Source of the DNA: CBCOTE01 sp965112965
GTDB lineage: Bacteria > Desulfobacterota > Desulfovibrionia > Desulfovibrionales > Desulfovibrionaceae
Direction of reading: 5' to 3'
Length of the DNA: 64,000 nt
NCBI GenBank assembly: GCA_965112965.1
Contig: CBCOTE010000022.1
Span: 300,108 to 364,107, forward strand
The notes beneath the pieces are model-generated. The model worked only from the letters and a program-made list of their open reading frames with translations, made no database searches and had not been told where the DNA came from. Positions 1 through 9,878 of this stretch are shown here, piece after piece (position 1 is the stretch's first letter; every line of letters starts with the position of its first letter). A program made the translations under genes and the position numbers.

Positions 1-1799
1 AAGATTCTGCTAATCTCGTGTTCCGGGCTGTGTAGGTTAGTTTCATAGGTATGTTCGTGAATAGATTTGAAGCTATCTAGCCGGACACGTTTTTTCGTCT
101 TTTTTATTTTTTTGATCTGGAAAGGGAGGACGATGTAGCGTTCAGGTAATCTTGACTTTTATTGCTCGATGCAATCCAGAATACGGATAGTTTTTATGCA
201 GTCCAGTAGGGCCGATGGTATAGTAAAAAATATTGGATATTTAGATCAATATGATATTAGATAATCTGTAGGGTATATTGATGTAAGGAAAAAATATTAA
301 TCTGTTCGATGCGAGGATCTTTAGGAGCGCGGCGGAATGGTTAACAAAAAAATGATAGCAACCTATTGATCTCTTTAAGTATGAACACTGAGTTGACGAT
401 GCTGACCTATGTTATGTTTTTTAATAATATAGCCTGGGGGCTTAATATAGATGCCGTAGCTACTGATTTCAACTTTATCACGGATGTCTTCGGGGGGAGG
501 TCGTGCACAAATGCGTGGCTTAGAGCTAAATAGAAGGAGCGGTCGAGTGACATCTTGCTCATTCCGTGATGGCTGACGAAATACGGAATAATCCTTTTAT
601 CTTCGGACGGTAATTTTATTAATCCAAGCGAAGTAGGTGCGTACGATTATAGTTTGATGAGTTCCGGGTATATATCCATTACCCCTTGTCTTTTGTTTTT
701 TTTGACAGTCAAGCTTGATCATTTTGACCAGTCTTTTAATTTTTTGTTTTTTTTGCCCCTCCTCGCTTAAGCTCTTTGCTTGTAGTCTTAAACTGCATTC
801 AGGAAGCACCTCCTACATTTTATCCGTATTTTTTCGGGCTAAAACTTTTGAGTGGATTTGTACGAAAAAAAATCTACCTCGATTTGTAACTAGACATTCC
901 TTGATCAGCCCTAGCCGTTCTATAAGGTCGGTGCATTAGAGAATGTGTTGGGCGTCCTCGATCTTTATGTACAAAAGGATAGAGAAGATGAGGTCACCTC
1001 CGGCTTGTGTTCGTTGACTCTATTAAATACGGTCATGATCGCGCTAGAGCGATACTGTATAGGACGGAATTTTGATTTGTTCGCGAATAAATCAAAGCAG
1101 TGTATCTTATTCTAAGGCCTTGGGCTTGATTGTATTCTTAGAACGTCTTCGTCGGCAATAGCGAAAAAAAGCTCTTAGGTCAAAAAATCTAGACCAGTAC
1201 CCGGATACTTTTTTTATTGGACCAACACATTCATCCGATTATCAGGTATTTTTTGAACATGCTCATAATCAGGCAGACCGTGCTTACTTAGCAGAAGTTA
1301 TTAGGCTTGAATTTATTTATTTTTTTCGTCCTTTTAGAGTAAATATGTATTTGTGTTATGTATTTATGTATTGATGCTTACTAAAAGCCACATCCATGGC
1401 TAGCTAATACTAACTTTTTCTGTCCATAAAGTATGGCAGGATCAGCTTATAGTTATGATAGCTCCATCGGGAGAACGGGTAGATCGATGGGGGTCTCAGT
1501 GAACATATAGTACTCTCTTGAATTCTTGATCTTAATAAGTTTTCTGAAATTCTCTTAGGTCTGCGCTTGATCAGTGGCAAGTTATATTTTGGTTTATATA
1601 CATTATTCTATCGTTGTACTAGGTGGCTATAAAATATTAGTTTAGTAGATCGGATGATACGTTAATCATCACTTGACAATATTAGCAATTAAGAAAAATC
1701 GTCTGATCATTTTTGTGAGTTGGAGTGTGAGTTCTGATTATAATAAATGGGCCTCCTGAATTAAGATAGACGGTAGTTATCTTGGTCGGAGCTGGGCCG
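1..1799. other. Gene-free stretch with decayed sequence
   Basis: No frame here has a convincing start, ribosome-binding site and protein-like composition. The sequence has many T and A runs of 6-8. A strong Shine-Dalgarno-like run at 121-129 is followed by an ATG at 133 that is immediately stopped by TAG, as expected of a dead gene start, although the spacing is short. The only ordered structure I see is a 26-bp dyad at 1071-1096, listed separately. I read the stretch as the residue of lost genes; this is inference. Confidence 0.6.
1071..1096. repeat. 26-bp near-perfect palindrome, operator-like
   Basis: The left half TTTGATTTGTTCG and right half CGAATAAATCAAA pair at 12 of 13 positions; the only break is G1079 against T1088. 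The two halves are contiguous with no loop, which is more like a protein-binding dyad than an RNA hairpin. It lies in gene-free DNA about 700 bases from the nearest gene (acylphosphatase). No binding protein can be named from the sequence. Confidence 0.5.
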
Positions 1800-2075
1800 T
1801 TAGTTACGGATTTCAAAATTTATGTATTCCTTATCGTAATCGGTCCATTTACATTCAATGTTTTCTACTTTGGAGAGTGGAGAACCCCGCAATAGATGCG
1901 CTATGAACTCTTTTAATGTTGTTTTTAGGCCTTGAGCCAGTATTTCAACTTTACCATCGGCGATGTTGCGGACCCAACCTTTGATGCCCATGGAAGTCGC
2001 CTGGCTGTGTGACCAGGAACGAAAATATACGCCTTGTACCTTGCCCGAGATGATGCATTGTAGACTACGAATCAC
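1800..2075 (-). CDS. acyP: Acylphosphatase
   Basis: Small cytosolic enzyme (91 residues, the usual size) that hydrolyses the carboxyl-phosphate bond of acyl phosphates. The N-terminal signature GKVQGVYFRSW carries the phosphate-binding Arg at residue 19, and the GWVRN segment carries the catalytic Asn at residue 37, followed by the family DG-VEI motif. The start is GTG at 2075, supported by a GGAGG ribosome-binding site six bases upstream. It stands alone: 1.8 kb of gene-free sequence lies downstream and 0.7 kb upstream. Its retention in isolation suggests it is still under selection. Family assignment is secure; the physiological substrate cannot be read from sequence. Confidence 0.93.
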   Translation of the reverse strand: MIRSLQCIISGKVQGVYFRSWSHSQATSMGIKGWVRNIADGKVEILAQGLKTTLKEFIAHLLRGSPLSKVENIECKWTDYDKEYINFEIRN

Positions 2076-2808
2076 CGAGAACCTCCGGCAGTTGTTATTA
2101 TTTTTTTGTAATGCGAAGTTAAAGATTTTTTTTATTTAATGATACGCTGAGCATTGAAATGCCACTATATTTTGTGGCCAGAAGTAGTTTTTTTACATTA
2201 TTTATCCCACGAAGGTTGCAGGTTGTAGTTTGAATAATTATGCATCAGTATTAATTCGTTAGCTAGCATCATAATGCTATACACAACGTCTCTTAAGTGA
2301 ACGATGAAAATAATATCTATGCTACTTTACAACAATACGAGTTTTTGCTAAATGAGCATATTTTTGGTATTCAGAGGTGCCAGGTAATATTTTTTTCTAG
2401 GATAGATATCCTAGTTTTCATATGGATTATTAATAACTATAGAATATTATAATACGCTATATATATTTGGTTCTGGACTAACCGTAAATTAAGTTTTCTT
2501 TGGAGTTTATAGTAATACTGGGCATTTTGCCACATGAAATATAACTGTCTGTACAAAATTTAGACAGATTAATAATATATAGTTTTTTTCAATAGATAAT
2601 AACAACACCGTGCCTCATGGCCGTAGTGGCCCCGCCCCATTCAAGGTATTTTAAATTGCATTGCGGTGCTACTCAGATCTAACAAAGGTCCACCATGCCA
2701 GAGAATTTTATTTTTAGGGCTGCATAGTGGACGAAAAAAAATAAAGCGGGATGGGGAAAGAAAATTTTTTTTGTAAAAATACATCCCGCACGACGCTCGG
2801 CTTTTTTA
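2076..2808. other. Gene-free, AT-rich spacer
   Basis: Between acylphosphatase and holA. The sequence is AT-rich, especially about 2100-2600, with no frame I can support. The end nearest holA (about 2600-2760) is less AT-rich and may be the decayed remainder of a gene that once followed holA. No hairpin strong enough to call a terminator for the holA operon was seen. Confidence 0.5.
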
Positions 2809-3795
2809 TTATCGATGCACAGAAAAAATAGCGCTTAGATTAGCGGTGAGGAACTCCATTGCCTGTCCGGGAGAATGTTCACCAGATTTGACGCCGTATT
2901 CAGCGTCCAAGACCATGGTGAGTAGTCGGGTAAGGGTGGCGGGACCGAGTGAATGGGCTAGGGCTTGTTTGGACGATAGAAGGAAAGATGGAATACCTTT
3001 TGGGTCTTCACCGAAGCAGAGTTGCCAGAGGATGCGAATTTCGCGGGCCAGCAGAGCGAGGAAATTGAAGAACATAATATTACCATCTAATTCATGGCAT
3101 AGAGCTTGTTTCCAAACCGTGAAGGCAGAAGTACTGTGTTGTAGTGTGTCAAGAAAAGTGAAGATTTCTACTTCTGGGGCGAACGATATGAGTTCTGCAT
3201 CTTTAACCGAGATAGTATCAGTGGTGAGGTAGAGTTCGATTTTGGCTAACTCGTGTTCAATGGTGCCGGCATCTAGGGGAAGTTGGCGGCTTAAGGCATC
3301 CAGGGCGCCAGGTCCGAAGGAGAGATTTCGGATCGTAGCCCAGTCTTTGAGGAAGGTGCTAATATTATGGGCATTCAGGCCCGGGGAGAACCAGACCCAG
3401 TTTCTTTTTTGGGCGAAGGTCCAGTAAGGTTGTTTAGTCAGGGAAGCTGGGATCTTAGGGATGTACTTTTTATATTTTTTTTCGAAATTTACTTCGAGGA
3501 CGAAGAAGGGAAAAATGTTATTATTGAAGCAGGCTAGGGGGTTAGAAAGAGCATTCCAGTCTTCTGTTCGGAGTAGCTGGGCCCGACGGATAATGACGGC
3601 TTTTGTATCGCTGAATAAGTTTTGCATGATTAATGTTTCCCAAAAACGGGAGGAAAGGCCCTCGTCAGCCCAGAAGACATGTCGTTTGTAGGTGCGGCCG
3701 GCCTCTAAAGGGTAATCGGCCAGGACGGTTTCGATGTGCCTTTTGAGTAAAGTGGTATCGGAGCAGATAAGGAAGTAGAAGCCTGGGCGTGTCAT
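2809..3795 (-). CDS. holA: DNA polymerase III subunit delta
   Basis: Clamp-loader subunit that opens the beta sliding clamp. The 328 residues match the usual length. The order of features fits HolA: an N-terminal domain that begins with a nucleotide-fold strand but has no Walker motif, a middle helical part, and a C-terminal domain with the characteristic conserved acidic and Leu/Arg segment (ALLAREIRILWQL near residue 250). Position directly after leuS also supports the call, since leuS-lptE-holA is a widespread order; here lptE is missing and the gap is only 53 bases. A run of eight A in the coding strand (T8 at 3475-3482) is intact in frame. Sequence conservation in this family is low, so part of the confidence rests on context. 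Confidence 0.85.
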   Translation of the reverse strand: MTRPGFYFLICSDTTLLKRHIETVLADYPLEAGRTYKRHVFWADEGLSSRFWETLIMQNLFSDTKAVIIRRAQLLRTEDWNALSNPLACFNNNIFPFFVLEVNFEKKYKKYIPKIPASLTKQPYWTFAQKRNWVWFSPGLNAHNISTFLKDWATIRNLSFGPGALDALSRQLPLDAGTIEHELAKIELYLTTDTISVKDAELISFAPEVEIFTFLDTLQHSTSAFTVWKQALCHELDGNIMFFNFLALLAREIRILWQLCFGEDPKGIPSFLLSSKQALAHSLGPATLTRLLTMVLDAEYGVKSGEHSPGQAMEFLTANLSAIFSVHR

Positions 3796-3848
3796 TGGTA
3801 GATATAGTGGGTTGATCTCTGGAGCGAGTCTGATCTATGTTTGGGTGA

Positions 3849-6341
3849 TTAAGATGATACTATGTTTACGAGTTTGCCAAGAATAACTATAATCTTATGA
3901 ATAGTTTTCCCTTTGATATGGCGCTGAACATTGCGTTCAGTTAAGGCTGCGGCCTTGACATCTTCCTCTAGAGCTGTGGCGGTCACGGTGATGTGGCCGC
4001 GTACTTTACCGTTGATTTGTACTACAATTTTAAAATAATTCAAGGCTAGGATAGCCGGATTCCAGGTCGGCCATTGTTCGGTGGACAAGAGCGTGGCATG
4101 GCCCGTGCGTTGCCAAAGCTCTTCGCATACGTGGGGTGTGACTGGCGAGAGCATAGTCAGTGTGGTGGCCACGGCCGAAGAGAGGACGCGGCGTCCGGCC
4201 TGGGTGCTAATCAGAGCATCTTTGGTCTGGTAGATAGTATTTACTAACTTCATGACTTCAGAGATGGCGGTATTGAACTGTAAACGATTGCGCATGCCCT
4301 CGGTTACCTTTTTGGTCGTGGTATGCTCTTTTATCTGTAGTTCGCGGGCCTCAGGGGTAGTTACGTCGGCCAAGGTGGTCGTACAGGCTTGAACTGGGAT
4401 TATGATGTCGCTCAGTTCGCCTATTAGGCGCCACAACCGACCGATGAAGCGGAAGGCGCCTTCGATGCCATGATCGCTCCAGTCGAAGTCACGTTCGGGC
4501 GGGGCGGCGAAGAGGCAGAATAGACGTACAGTGTCAGCTCCATAGCGGGCGACCATTTCGTCGGGATCTATTATATTATTTTTTGATTTAGACATTTTTG
4601 CACCTTCTTTAAGCACCATGCCCTGTGTGAGCAGGTTGACGAAGGGCTCGTCCAGCTTGAGGTAGCCTAGGTCACGCAGCACTTTAACGAAGAAGCGGGA
4701 GTAGAGCAGATGGAGGATAGCGTGTTCAATACCGCCGATATACTGGTCTACAGGTAACCAATACTCAGCCGTAGCCTGATCGAATGGCGCGTTATTCAAT
4801 CTAGCCGTGGTGTAGCGGGCGAAGTACCAGGAAGACTCTATGAATGTATCCATGGTATCAGTCTCCCGTCGGGCTGGGCCACCGCAGGTAGAGCACGTAG
4901 TATGGATGAAGGCTGGAGTATCGGGCAGGGGGGAGCGGCCGTCGACGTTGGTCTGTACTTCCATGGGCAGACGTACGGGTAAGTTTATTTCGGCCTCAGG
5001 CATGATGCCGCAGACCTCACAGTAAATCATGGGGATGGGTGCCCCCCAGTAGCGTTGACGGGATATGTTCCAGTCGCGTAACCGGAAGTTTACAGTATGC
5101 TGGCCGATGCCCTTTTCTTCTAGCCAGGCAGCTATTTTATCCTTAGCTTCGGCTATGGTTAGGCCGTCAAAGGGACCCGAGGCGGTGAGTAAGCCATCGC
5201 CAGTGTGGGCTGCTGTCATAGTAGCCACATCGAGGGTAGCGCCTTTGGGCTGATTCACTATCTTGAGCGGCAAGTTATATTTGGCGGCGAACTCGAAGTC
5301 GCGTTGGTCATGGGCCGGTACGGACATGATCGCGCCGGTACCGTAATTCATAAGAACGAAGTTGACCACATAGATGGGCATACGGGCGCCAGTGGCCGGG
5401 TTGAGACAATAGGCACCGGTAAACACTCCTTCCTTTTTTATGTTTTTTGCCGAGCGTATGGCCTTGTCCATGCAACAGATTTTGTTGATGAAATCGCGCA
5501 CGGACGAGGCCTCTGGTTTTCCTTCAATGAGTTCGTAGATCTGGGGGTGTTCTGGGGCTAGACTTATAAAAGTGGCTCCGAAAATGGTGTCTTGGCGGGT
5601 GCTGAAGACGGTAATGCTGCCGGTCCCTTTGGCCAGGGGGAACTCTATGCGGGCGCCCACGCTGCGTCCGATCCAGTTGCGCTGCATGGTACAGACGCGT
5701 TCTGGCCAGCCTTTGGCCAGGGTGTCAAGGGAATCCAGCAGTTCCTGAGCGTAGGCCGTGATACGCAGGAACCACTGAGAAAGCTCCTTCTGCTCCACAC
5801 GCGAGTCGCAGCGCCAGCAGGCGCCCTCAATGACCTGCTCGTTGGCTAGTACAGTGTGGCAGGAGGGACACCAATTTTGGGGAGCTTTTTTTCGGTAGAC
5901 AAGGCCTTTTTTGTAGAGTTTGAGAAAAAACAACTGTTCCCAGCGATAATATTCAGCATCGCAGGTGGTCAGCTCGCGGGACCAATCATAGGAATAACCC
6001 AGCCGTTGGAGCTGGGTACGCATGGTGGCGATGTTCTCATAGGTCCATTTAGCCGGGTGGATACTATGCTTGATAGCCGCGTTCTCGGCGGGCATGCCGA
6101 ATGCGTCCCATCCCATGGGATGTAGAACGTTGTAGCCCTGCATGCGCATGAATCGGGCCACTACGTCGCCAATAGAGTAGTTGCGTACGTGGCCTATGTG
6201 GATGTGACCTGAGGGATAAGGGAACATTTCGAGTACGTAGTATTTGGGCTGTGAGGAGTTTTCAGTGCAAGTAAAAACCCGTTCGGCTGCCCAGATAGCC
6301 TGCCAGGCTGTTTCAATCATTTGGGGATTGTAGTGATCCAT
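3849..6341 (-). CDS. leuS: Leucyl-tRNA synthetase
   Basis: Class I aminoacyl-tRNA synthetase charging tRNA-Leu. At 830 residues it is full length. Visible are the HIGH motif at residues 48-51 (within [11 protein letters not shown]), a zinc-type Cys cluster CPSC with CWRC in the region after the catalytic insertion, the CP1 editing domain with the threonine-containing STRQDTIFG segment and the later [12 protein letters not shown] segment with its editing Asp, the [10 protein letters not shown] motif, and KMSKSKN near residue 585. The C-terminal anticodon-binding and LeuS-specific domains are present, ending in the QINGKVRG segment. The editing site looks functional, so proofreading is probably kept. 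First gene of the short leuS-holA transcription unit; 540 gene-free bases separate it from nusB. Confidence 0.98.
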   Translation of the reverse strand: MDHYNPQMIETAWQAIWAAERVFTCTENSSQPKYYVLEMFPYPSGHIHIGHVRNYSIGDVVARFMRMQGYNVLHPMGWDAFGMPAENAAIKHSIHPAKWTYENIATMRTQLQRLGYSYDWSRELTTCDAEYYRWEQLFFLKLYKKGLVYRKKAPQNWCPSCHTVLANEQVIEGACWRCDSRVEQKELSQWFLRITAYAQELLDSLDTLAKGWPERVCTMQRNWIGRSVGARIEFPLAKGTGSITVFSTRQDTIFGATFISLAPEHPQIYELIEGKPEASSVRDFINKICCMDKAIRSAKNIKKEGVFTGAYCLNPATGARMPIYVVNFVLMNYGTGAIMSVPAHDQRDFEFAAKYNLPLKIVNQPKGATLDVATMTAAHTGDGLLTASGPFDGLTIAEAKDKIAAWLEEKGIGQHTVNFRLRDWNISRQRYWGAPIPMIYCEVCGIMPEAEINLPVRLPMEVQTNVDGRSPLPDTPAFIHTTCSTCGGPARRETDTMDTFIESSWYFARYTTARLNNAPFDQATAEYWLPVDQYIGGIEHAILHLLYSRFFVKVLRDLGYLKLDEPFVNLLTQGMVLKEGAKMSKSKNNIIDPDEMVARYGADTVRLFCLFAAPPERDFDWSDHGIEGAFRFIGRLWRLIGELSDIIIPVQACTTTLADVTTPEARELQIKEHTTTKKVTEGMRNRLQFNTAISEVMKLVNTIYQTKDALISTQAGRRVLSSAVATTLTMLSPVTPHVCEELWQRTGHATLLSTEQWPTWNPAILALNYFKIVVQINGKVRGHITVTATALEEDVKAAALTERNVQRHIKGKTIHKIIVILGKLVNIVSS

Positions 6342-6881
6342 GGGGCAGAATCTCTCGTGTATGCGATAAGCTTGGAGTTGCTCACTGGGTTTCTCCAGCG
6401 TTATGGGAGCATGGGACTATAGTGTATTTTATCTCGTTCATGCTGTTCAGCGACGGTGCTTTAGTATATATGATCTGCTGTTTGAGCCATACAGGTTGAG
6501 TATAGGGTGGTGGAACTCAGCCTATTAGATGGTGACTACTTCGATGAGGTGCGTTCGGTTCCGGTGGCCGAAATATTGCAATATCCTTGTGAATTTAGTT
6601 CCATACTCGTCAGCCAAAGGCCGAAAAGGTTTTTTTTCGAAAGTCACTCCATTGTCTTGGACTAAGTTAAGATCCTGTCCAGACATTAGCTGGTTCGTCA
6701 TATTCACGGAGATGCCGTACATTAGGTCGGTTTAGTGACAGTTATCTTAGTCCAATCGATAGTCAATGGCCAATTCGAAGACCTTGGTCTTGGCTTGTCA
6801 AGTTATATGTAGATCGTGGTCTTAATGTGGCGGGCATAGTGTGCGAAGATTAGGCTGAATCTGGTGACATCTATTTGGTGC
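6342..6881. other. Spacer between nusB and leuS, possible gene remnant
   Basis: A minus-strand frame at 6525-6722 (65 codons, ATG start) has mixed amino-acid composition, but it lacks a ribosome-binding site and resembles no family I know. The overlapping plus-strand frame is its mirror. In the relatives I have in mind nusB and leuS are close together, so this is either an insertion or the wreck of a small gene. I do not call it a functional gene. Confidence 0.35.
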
Positions 6882-7343
6882 TTAGCTAAGCCCAGATTCA
6901 TCGTGATCTATGGCTCGTGCTGCAGCGTCGAGGATGCCGGTAACGAAGTCCCGAGAGTTGCCGCTGCCAAAACGTTTTGCTAGTTTGATAGATTCGTTGA
7001 TGGTTACCTTGGCTGGCACATCGATACGGTGGAGCATTTCGTAGAGGGCAAGACGTAGTATAGTTAGCTCGATGCAGCCGATACGCTGAATACGCCAATG
7101 GCGGGAGAGTTTTCCGATAGCTGTATCGATAGCTTCACGGTGTTCCCAAACTCCCTGGATGAGCTCCCAGGCGAAGCCGACCGGGACTTCGTAGTTGGGT
7201 TTGGCATTGGGGGACTCAGAGTTGGGGACCAAGGCAAAGGCCTGGGCTAGGGCCTGGACATCATTTGCGGGGATGAAGTTTAGACCGTAGAGTAGCTGGA
7301 AGGCTTGTTCGCGTGCAACGCGGCGGGTATTTGGGTGGATCAT
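6882..7343 (-). CDS. nusB: Transcription antitermination protein NusB
   Basis: All-helical RNA-binding protein that pairs with NusE (S10) on boxA RNA in rRNA antitermination. The 153 residues match the family. The N-terminal RRVAREQAFQLLYGL segment is the typical first helix with its Arg-rich RNA-binding face, and the C-terminal part shows the usual conserved block (residues about 100-150, with VTINESIKLAKRFG and FVTGILD). The ATG at 7343 directly abuts the ribH stop codon at 7344-7346, so the two genes are translationally coupled. Sits at the end of the rib operon. Confidence 0.95.
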   Translation of the reverse strand: MIHPNTRRVAREQAFQLLYGLNFIPANDVQALAQAFALVPNSESPNAKPNYEVPVGFAWELIQGVWEHREAIDTAIGKLSRHWRIQRIGCIELTILRLALYEMLHRIDVPAKVTINESIKLAKRFGSGNSRDFVTGILDAAARAIDHDESGLS

Positions 7344-7814
7344 TTAGAGCTGCCGCAGGGTCTGGACGGTTTCGAGTACTGTGGCAGCTGCCTCTACTCC
7401 CTTATTCCCGGCCTTGGAGCCGGAGCGTTCGATAGCCTGATCCAAGGTATCCACGGTAAGCACGCCAAACCCAACTGGTATACCAGTTTTTAAGGCTACA
7501 CAGGCGATGCCCCTAGATACTTCAGCGGCCACGTAATTAAAATGTTGGGTGGCACCGCGTATAATCGCGCCGAGACAGATAATACCATCATATTTACCTG
7601 AGGCAGCGAGTTTGTTCGCTATCAAGGGTATCTCGAAGGCGCCGGGGATGCGCACAAGGGTTAAGTTTTGGCGTTCGGCGCCGTGGCGCACGAGGTAGTC
7701 TACGGCTCCGTCTATCAAATGATCCACGAATAGACTGTTAAAACGGCTAGCCACGATGGCGAATGTGAGTCCGGTGGCATTGAGCTGGCCTTCGACGACG
7801 GTGATATGTAACAT
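7344..7814 (-). CDS. ribH: 6,7-dimethyl-8-ribityllumazine synthase
   Basis: Condenses the pyrimidine product of the RibD branch with 3,4-dihydroxy-2-butanone 4-phosphate to give lumazine, the penultimate step to riboflavin; the family forms 60-mer or pentameric shells. At 156 residues it is full length. Motifs: SRFN near residue 23, PGAFEIP near 60, [12 protein letters not shown] with the catalytic His near 90, and the [16 protein letters not shown] segment that shapes the phosphate site. An AAGGA ribosome-binding site precedes the ATG. It lies between ribBA and nusB in one minus-strand operon. Confidence 0.97.
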   Translation of the reverse strand: MLHITVVEGQLNATGLTFAIVASRFNSLFVDHLIDGAVDYLVRHGAERQNLTLVRIPGAFEIPLIANKLAASGKYDGIICLGAIIRGATQHFNYVAAEVSRGIACVALKTGIPVGFGVLTVDTLDQAIERSGSKAGNKGVEAAATVLETVQTLRQL

Positions 7815-7865
7815 TATTTTTTTCCTTAGAGCTGGGCAGCTTGTAGAAGTGTCTGGGTGTTGGGA

Positions 7866-9098
7866 CTAGAACTCAGCCAGGCTGGTGGGCTTGCTCAACT
7901 TGAGAAGGTGGCCGAGCTTTTTCTTTTTAGTCTTTAGGTAATCTATATTCTCGTCGCAGGCATGTATCTCAATAGGTACACGTTCGACGATTTCGATGCC
8001 GTAGCCTTTCAGGCCGATAATTTTTTTTGGGTTATTGGTAATGAGTCTTAGGCTAGTAGCGCCTACGTCTATAAGGATCTGGGCGCCGATGCCATAGTCG
8101 CGCAGATCAGCCTTGAAGCCTAACTCCATATTGGCATCCACCGTGTCCAGACCTTTATCCTGCAGGCTATAGGCTTTGATTTTGTTGGCTAAACCGATGC
8201 CGCGGCCTTCCTGGCGCATGTAGAGGAGCACGCCGTGGCCCTTTTGGCCAATCATATGCATGGCAGCGTGCAGCTGGTTGCCACAGTCGCAGCGCAAAGA
8301 ACCGAGGACGTCGCCGGTGAGGCACTCGCTGTGCACGCGTACGAGTACGAGGTCGCCGCTTTTAATTACACCTTTGGTGAGGGCCAGATGTGTATTGTCG
8401 TCCACCTCGCTCTTGTAGGCGAGCACGCGCCAGTCACCGCCATAGCAAGTGGGCATCCGAGCTTCGGCCTCGCGGTGGATGGAGAGGTGGCCTAACTGTA
8501 TGCGGTAACGGATTAAGTCTCTGATGGTAGTGATTTTGATATTGTGTATTCTAGCGAATTCGATGAGGTCGGGTATACGAGCCATATTTCCGTCTTCACG
8601 CATAATTTCACAGATGACTGCGGCGGGCTTGAGGTTAGCTAGGCGGGATAGATCTACACTGCCTTCGGTTTGTCCGGCCCGTACCAGTACGCCGCCGTTG
8701 CAGGCGCGTAGAGGGAAGATGTGGCCGGGAGTCACTATGTCGTCGGCGGTAACGTTGTCGGCTACAGCGGTGAGTATGGTAGTGGCTCGGTCGTAGGTGG
8801 AAATGCCGGTGGTGATGCCTTGGCGGGCTTCGATAGATACGGTGAAGGCAGTGCCAAATTTAGATTTATTGTTGGTGACCATCATGGGTAATCTGAGCTT
8901 GTCTATCAATTCTGGGGCCATAGCCAGACAGATAAGGCCACGGCCGTGGGTTGCCATAAAGTTGATGATTTCGGGCGTAACTTTTTCAGCTGCGATGGCC
9001 AGGTCGCCCTCGTTTTCTCGATCTTCGTCATCAACCAGAATGACCATGCGGCCTTTATAGATTTCTTTAATAGCTTGTTCAGCTGGGACGATAGGCAT
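7866..9098 (-). CDS. ribBA: Bifunctional DHBP synthase / GTP cyclohydrolase II
   Basis: Fusion enzyme feeding both arms of riboflavin synthesis. The N-terminal half (about residues 1-200) is 3,4-dihydroxy-2-butanone 4-phosphate synthase with the acidic metal-binding motif [11 protein letters not shown] and the [10 protein letters not shown] segment. The C-terminal half is GTP cyclohydrolase II with the zinc site [17 protein letters not shown], all three Cys present, the RQEGRGIGL substrate loop and the NNPKK segment. Both sets of catalytic residues are intact, so both activities are expected. The length of 410 residues is normal. The coding strand contains an A8 run (T8 at 8021-8028) that keeps the frame. 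Confidence 0.97.
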   Translation of the reverse strand: MPIVPAEQAIKEIYKGRMVILVDDEDRENEGDLAIAAEKVTPEIINFMATHGRGLICLAMAPELIDKLRLPMMVTNNKSKFGTAFTVSIEARQGITTGISTYDRATTILTAVADNVTADDIVTPGHIFPLRACNGGVLVRAGQTEGSVDLSRLANLKPAAVICEIMREDGNMARIPDLIEFARIHNIKITTIRDLIRYRIQLGHLSIHREAEARMPTCYGGDWRVLAYKSEVDDNTHLALTKGVIKSGDLVLVRVHSECLTGDVLGSLRCDCGNQLHAAMHMIGQKGHGVLLYMRQEGRGIGLANKIKAYSLQDKGLDTVDANMELGFKADLRDYGIGAQILIDVGATSLRLITNNPKKIIGLKGYGIEIVERVPIEIHACDENIDYLKTKKKKLGHLLKLSKPTSLAEF

Positions 9099-9196
9099 GT
9101 TGGCATCCTAGTTACTTTGGGAGAGCGATCCCGGCTGGGATAGTGCCTAAAAGCAAGAAGGGCATGATACCACCTGATAGATCGCGTTAATAAAAA

Positions 9197-9865
9197 TTAA
9201 AATCCGTGTTTGTGTAGAAAGGCCTTAGTCAGGCCAGCGGCAGACTGGGCCGGTGTTTTATGCTCCTGCCAGGCCCCCAACATGCGTTGGACATATTTTC
9301 CGATGAGATCAGTCTCCATGTTTACCAGGCGGCCTGGCTGCCAGTCGGCGATAGTTGTTTTTTTTTGGGTAGCCGGAATGATATTCACTGTTATATAGTT
9401 GTCCCCACAGCAGTTCACCGTCAGGCTGATACCATCTAGAGCCACCGAGCCCTTGGACACTACTTGAGGCCCGAATTCTGGCGGGAATTCTATGCGGAAT
9501 TCTAAGGATTCGCCTGCCGGAACCACGGCGGCCACTTTTGCTAGGCAGTCTACGTGGCCGCTCACTAGATGCCCTGCCAGCCGGTCGCCTATGGCTAGAG
9601 CTTGTTCTAGGTGTACTCGATCGCCTATCCGTAGTTGTCCTAGGGACGTTGTATGCAGTGTTTCGGTTGAGACATAGGTCTTGAACCACCCCCCTAGCCT
9701 GGACTCGCCGGTTTCTACGGTCAGACAGACGCCGTTCACCGCGATGCTTTCGCCTATGGTCAGACGCGTCAGGACAAAGGATGGCGTAATGCTCAGCCGC
9801 GTTCCATGCCCTTTTGACTCCGTCACCAATACATAGCCCAGGCCATGGATAAGTCCGGTGAACAT
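9197..9865 (-). CDS. ribE: Riboflavin synthase, alpha subunit
   Basis: Dismutates two lumazine molecules to riboflavin plus the recyclable pyrimidine. It contains the tandem lumazine-binding repeats typical of the family: the first opens with MFTGLI and carries the GESIAVNGVCLTV motif, the second carries GSVALDGISLTVN. The 222 residues match other riboflavin synthases. Codons for a Lys-Lys-Thr segment (near residue 168) lie in a run of nine A on the coding strand (T9 at 9358-9366), a slippage-prone spot that is nevertheless in frame. Between ribD and ribBA in the operon. Confidence 0.96.
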   Translation of the reverse strand: MFTGLIHGLGYVLVTESKGHGTRLSITPSFVLTRLTIGESIAVNGVCLTVETGESRLGGWFKTYVSTETLHTTSLGQLRIGDRVHLEQALAIGDRLAGHLVSGHVDCLAKVAAVVPAGESLEFRIEFPPEFGPQVVSKGSVALDGISLTVNCCGDNYITVNIIPATQKKTTIADWQPGRLVNMETDLIGKYVQRMLGAWQEHKTPAQSAAGLTKAFLHKHGF

Positions 9866-9878
9866 ATATTTATTACTC

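Noticed and set aside
597..809. Minus-strand 70-codon frame, Lys-rich
   Set aside because: GTG start with the purine-rich AGGAG directly abutting it (no spacing) and composition driven by A-rich homopolymers; no family resemblance.
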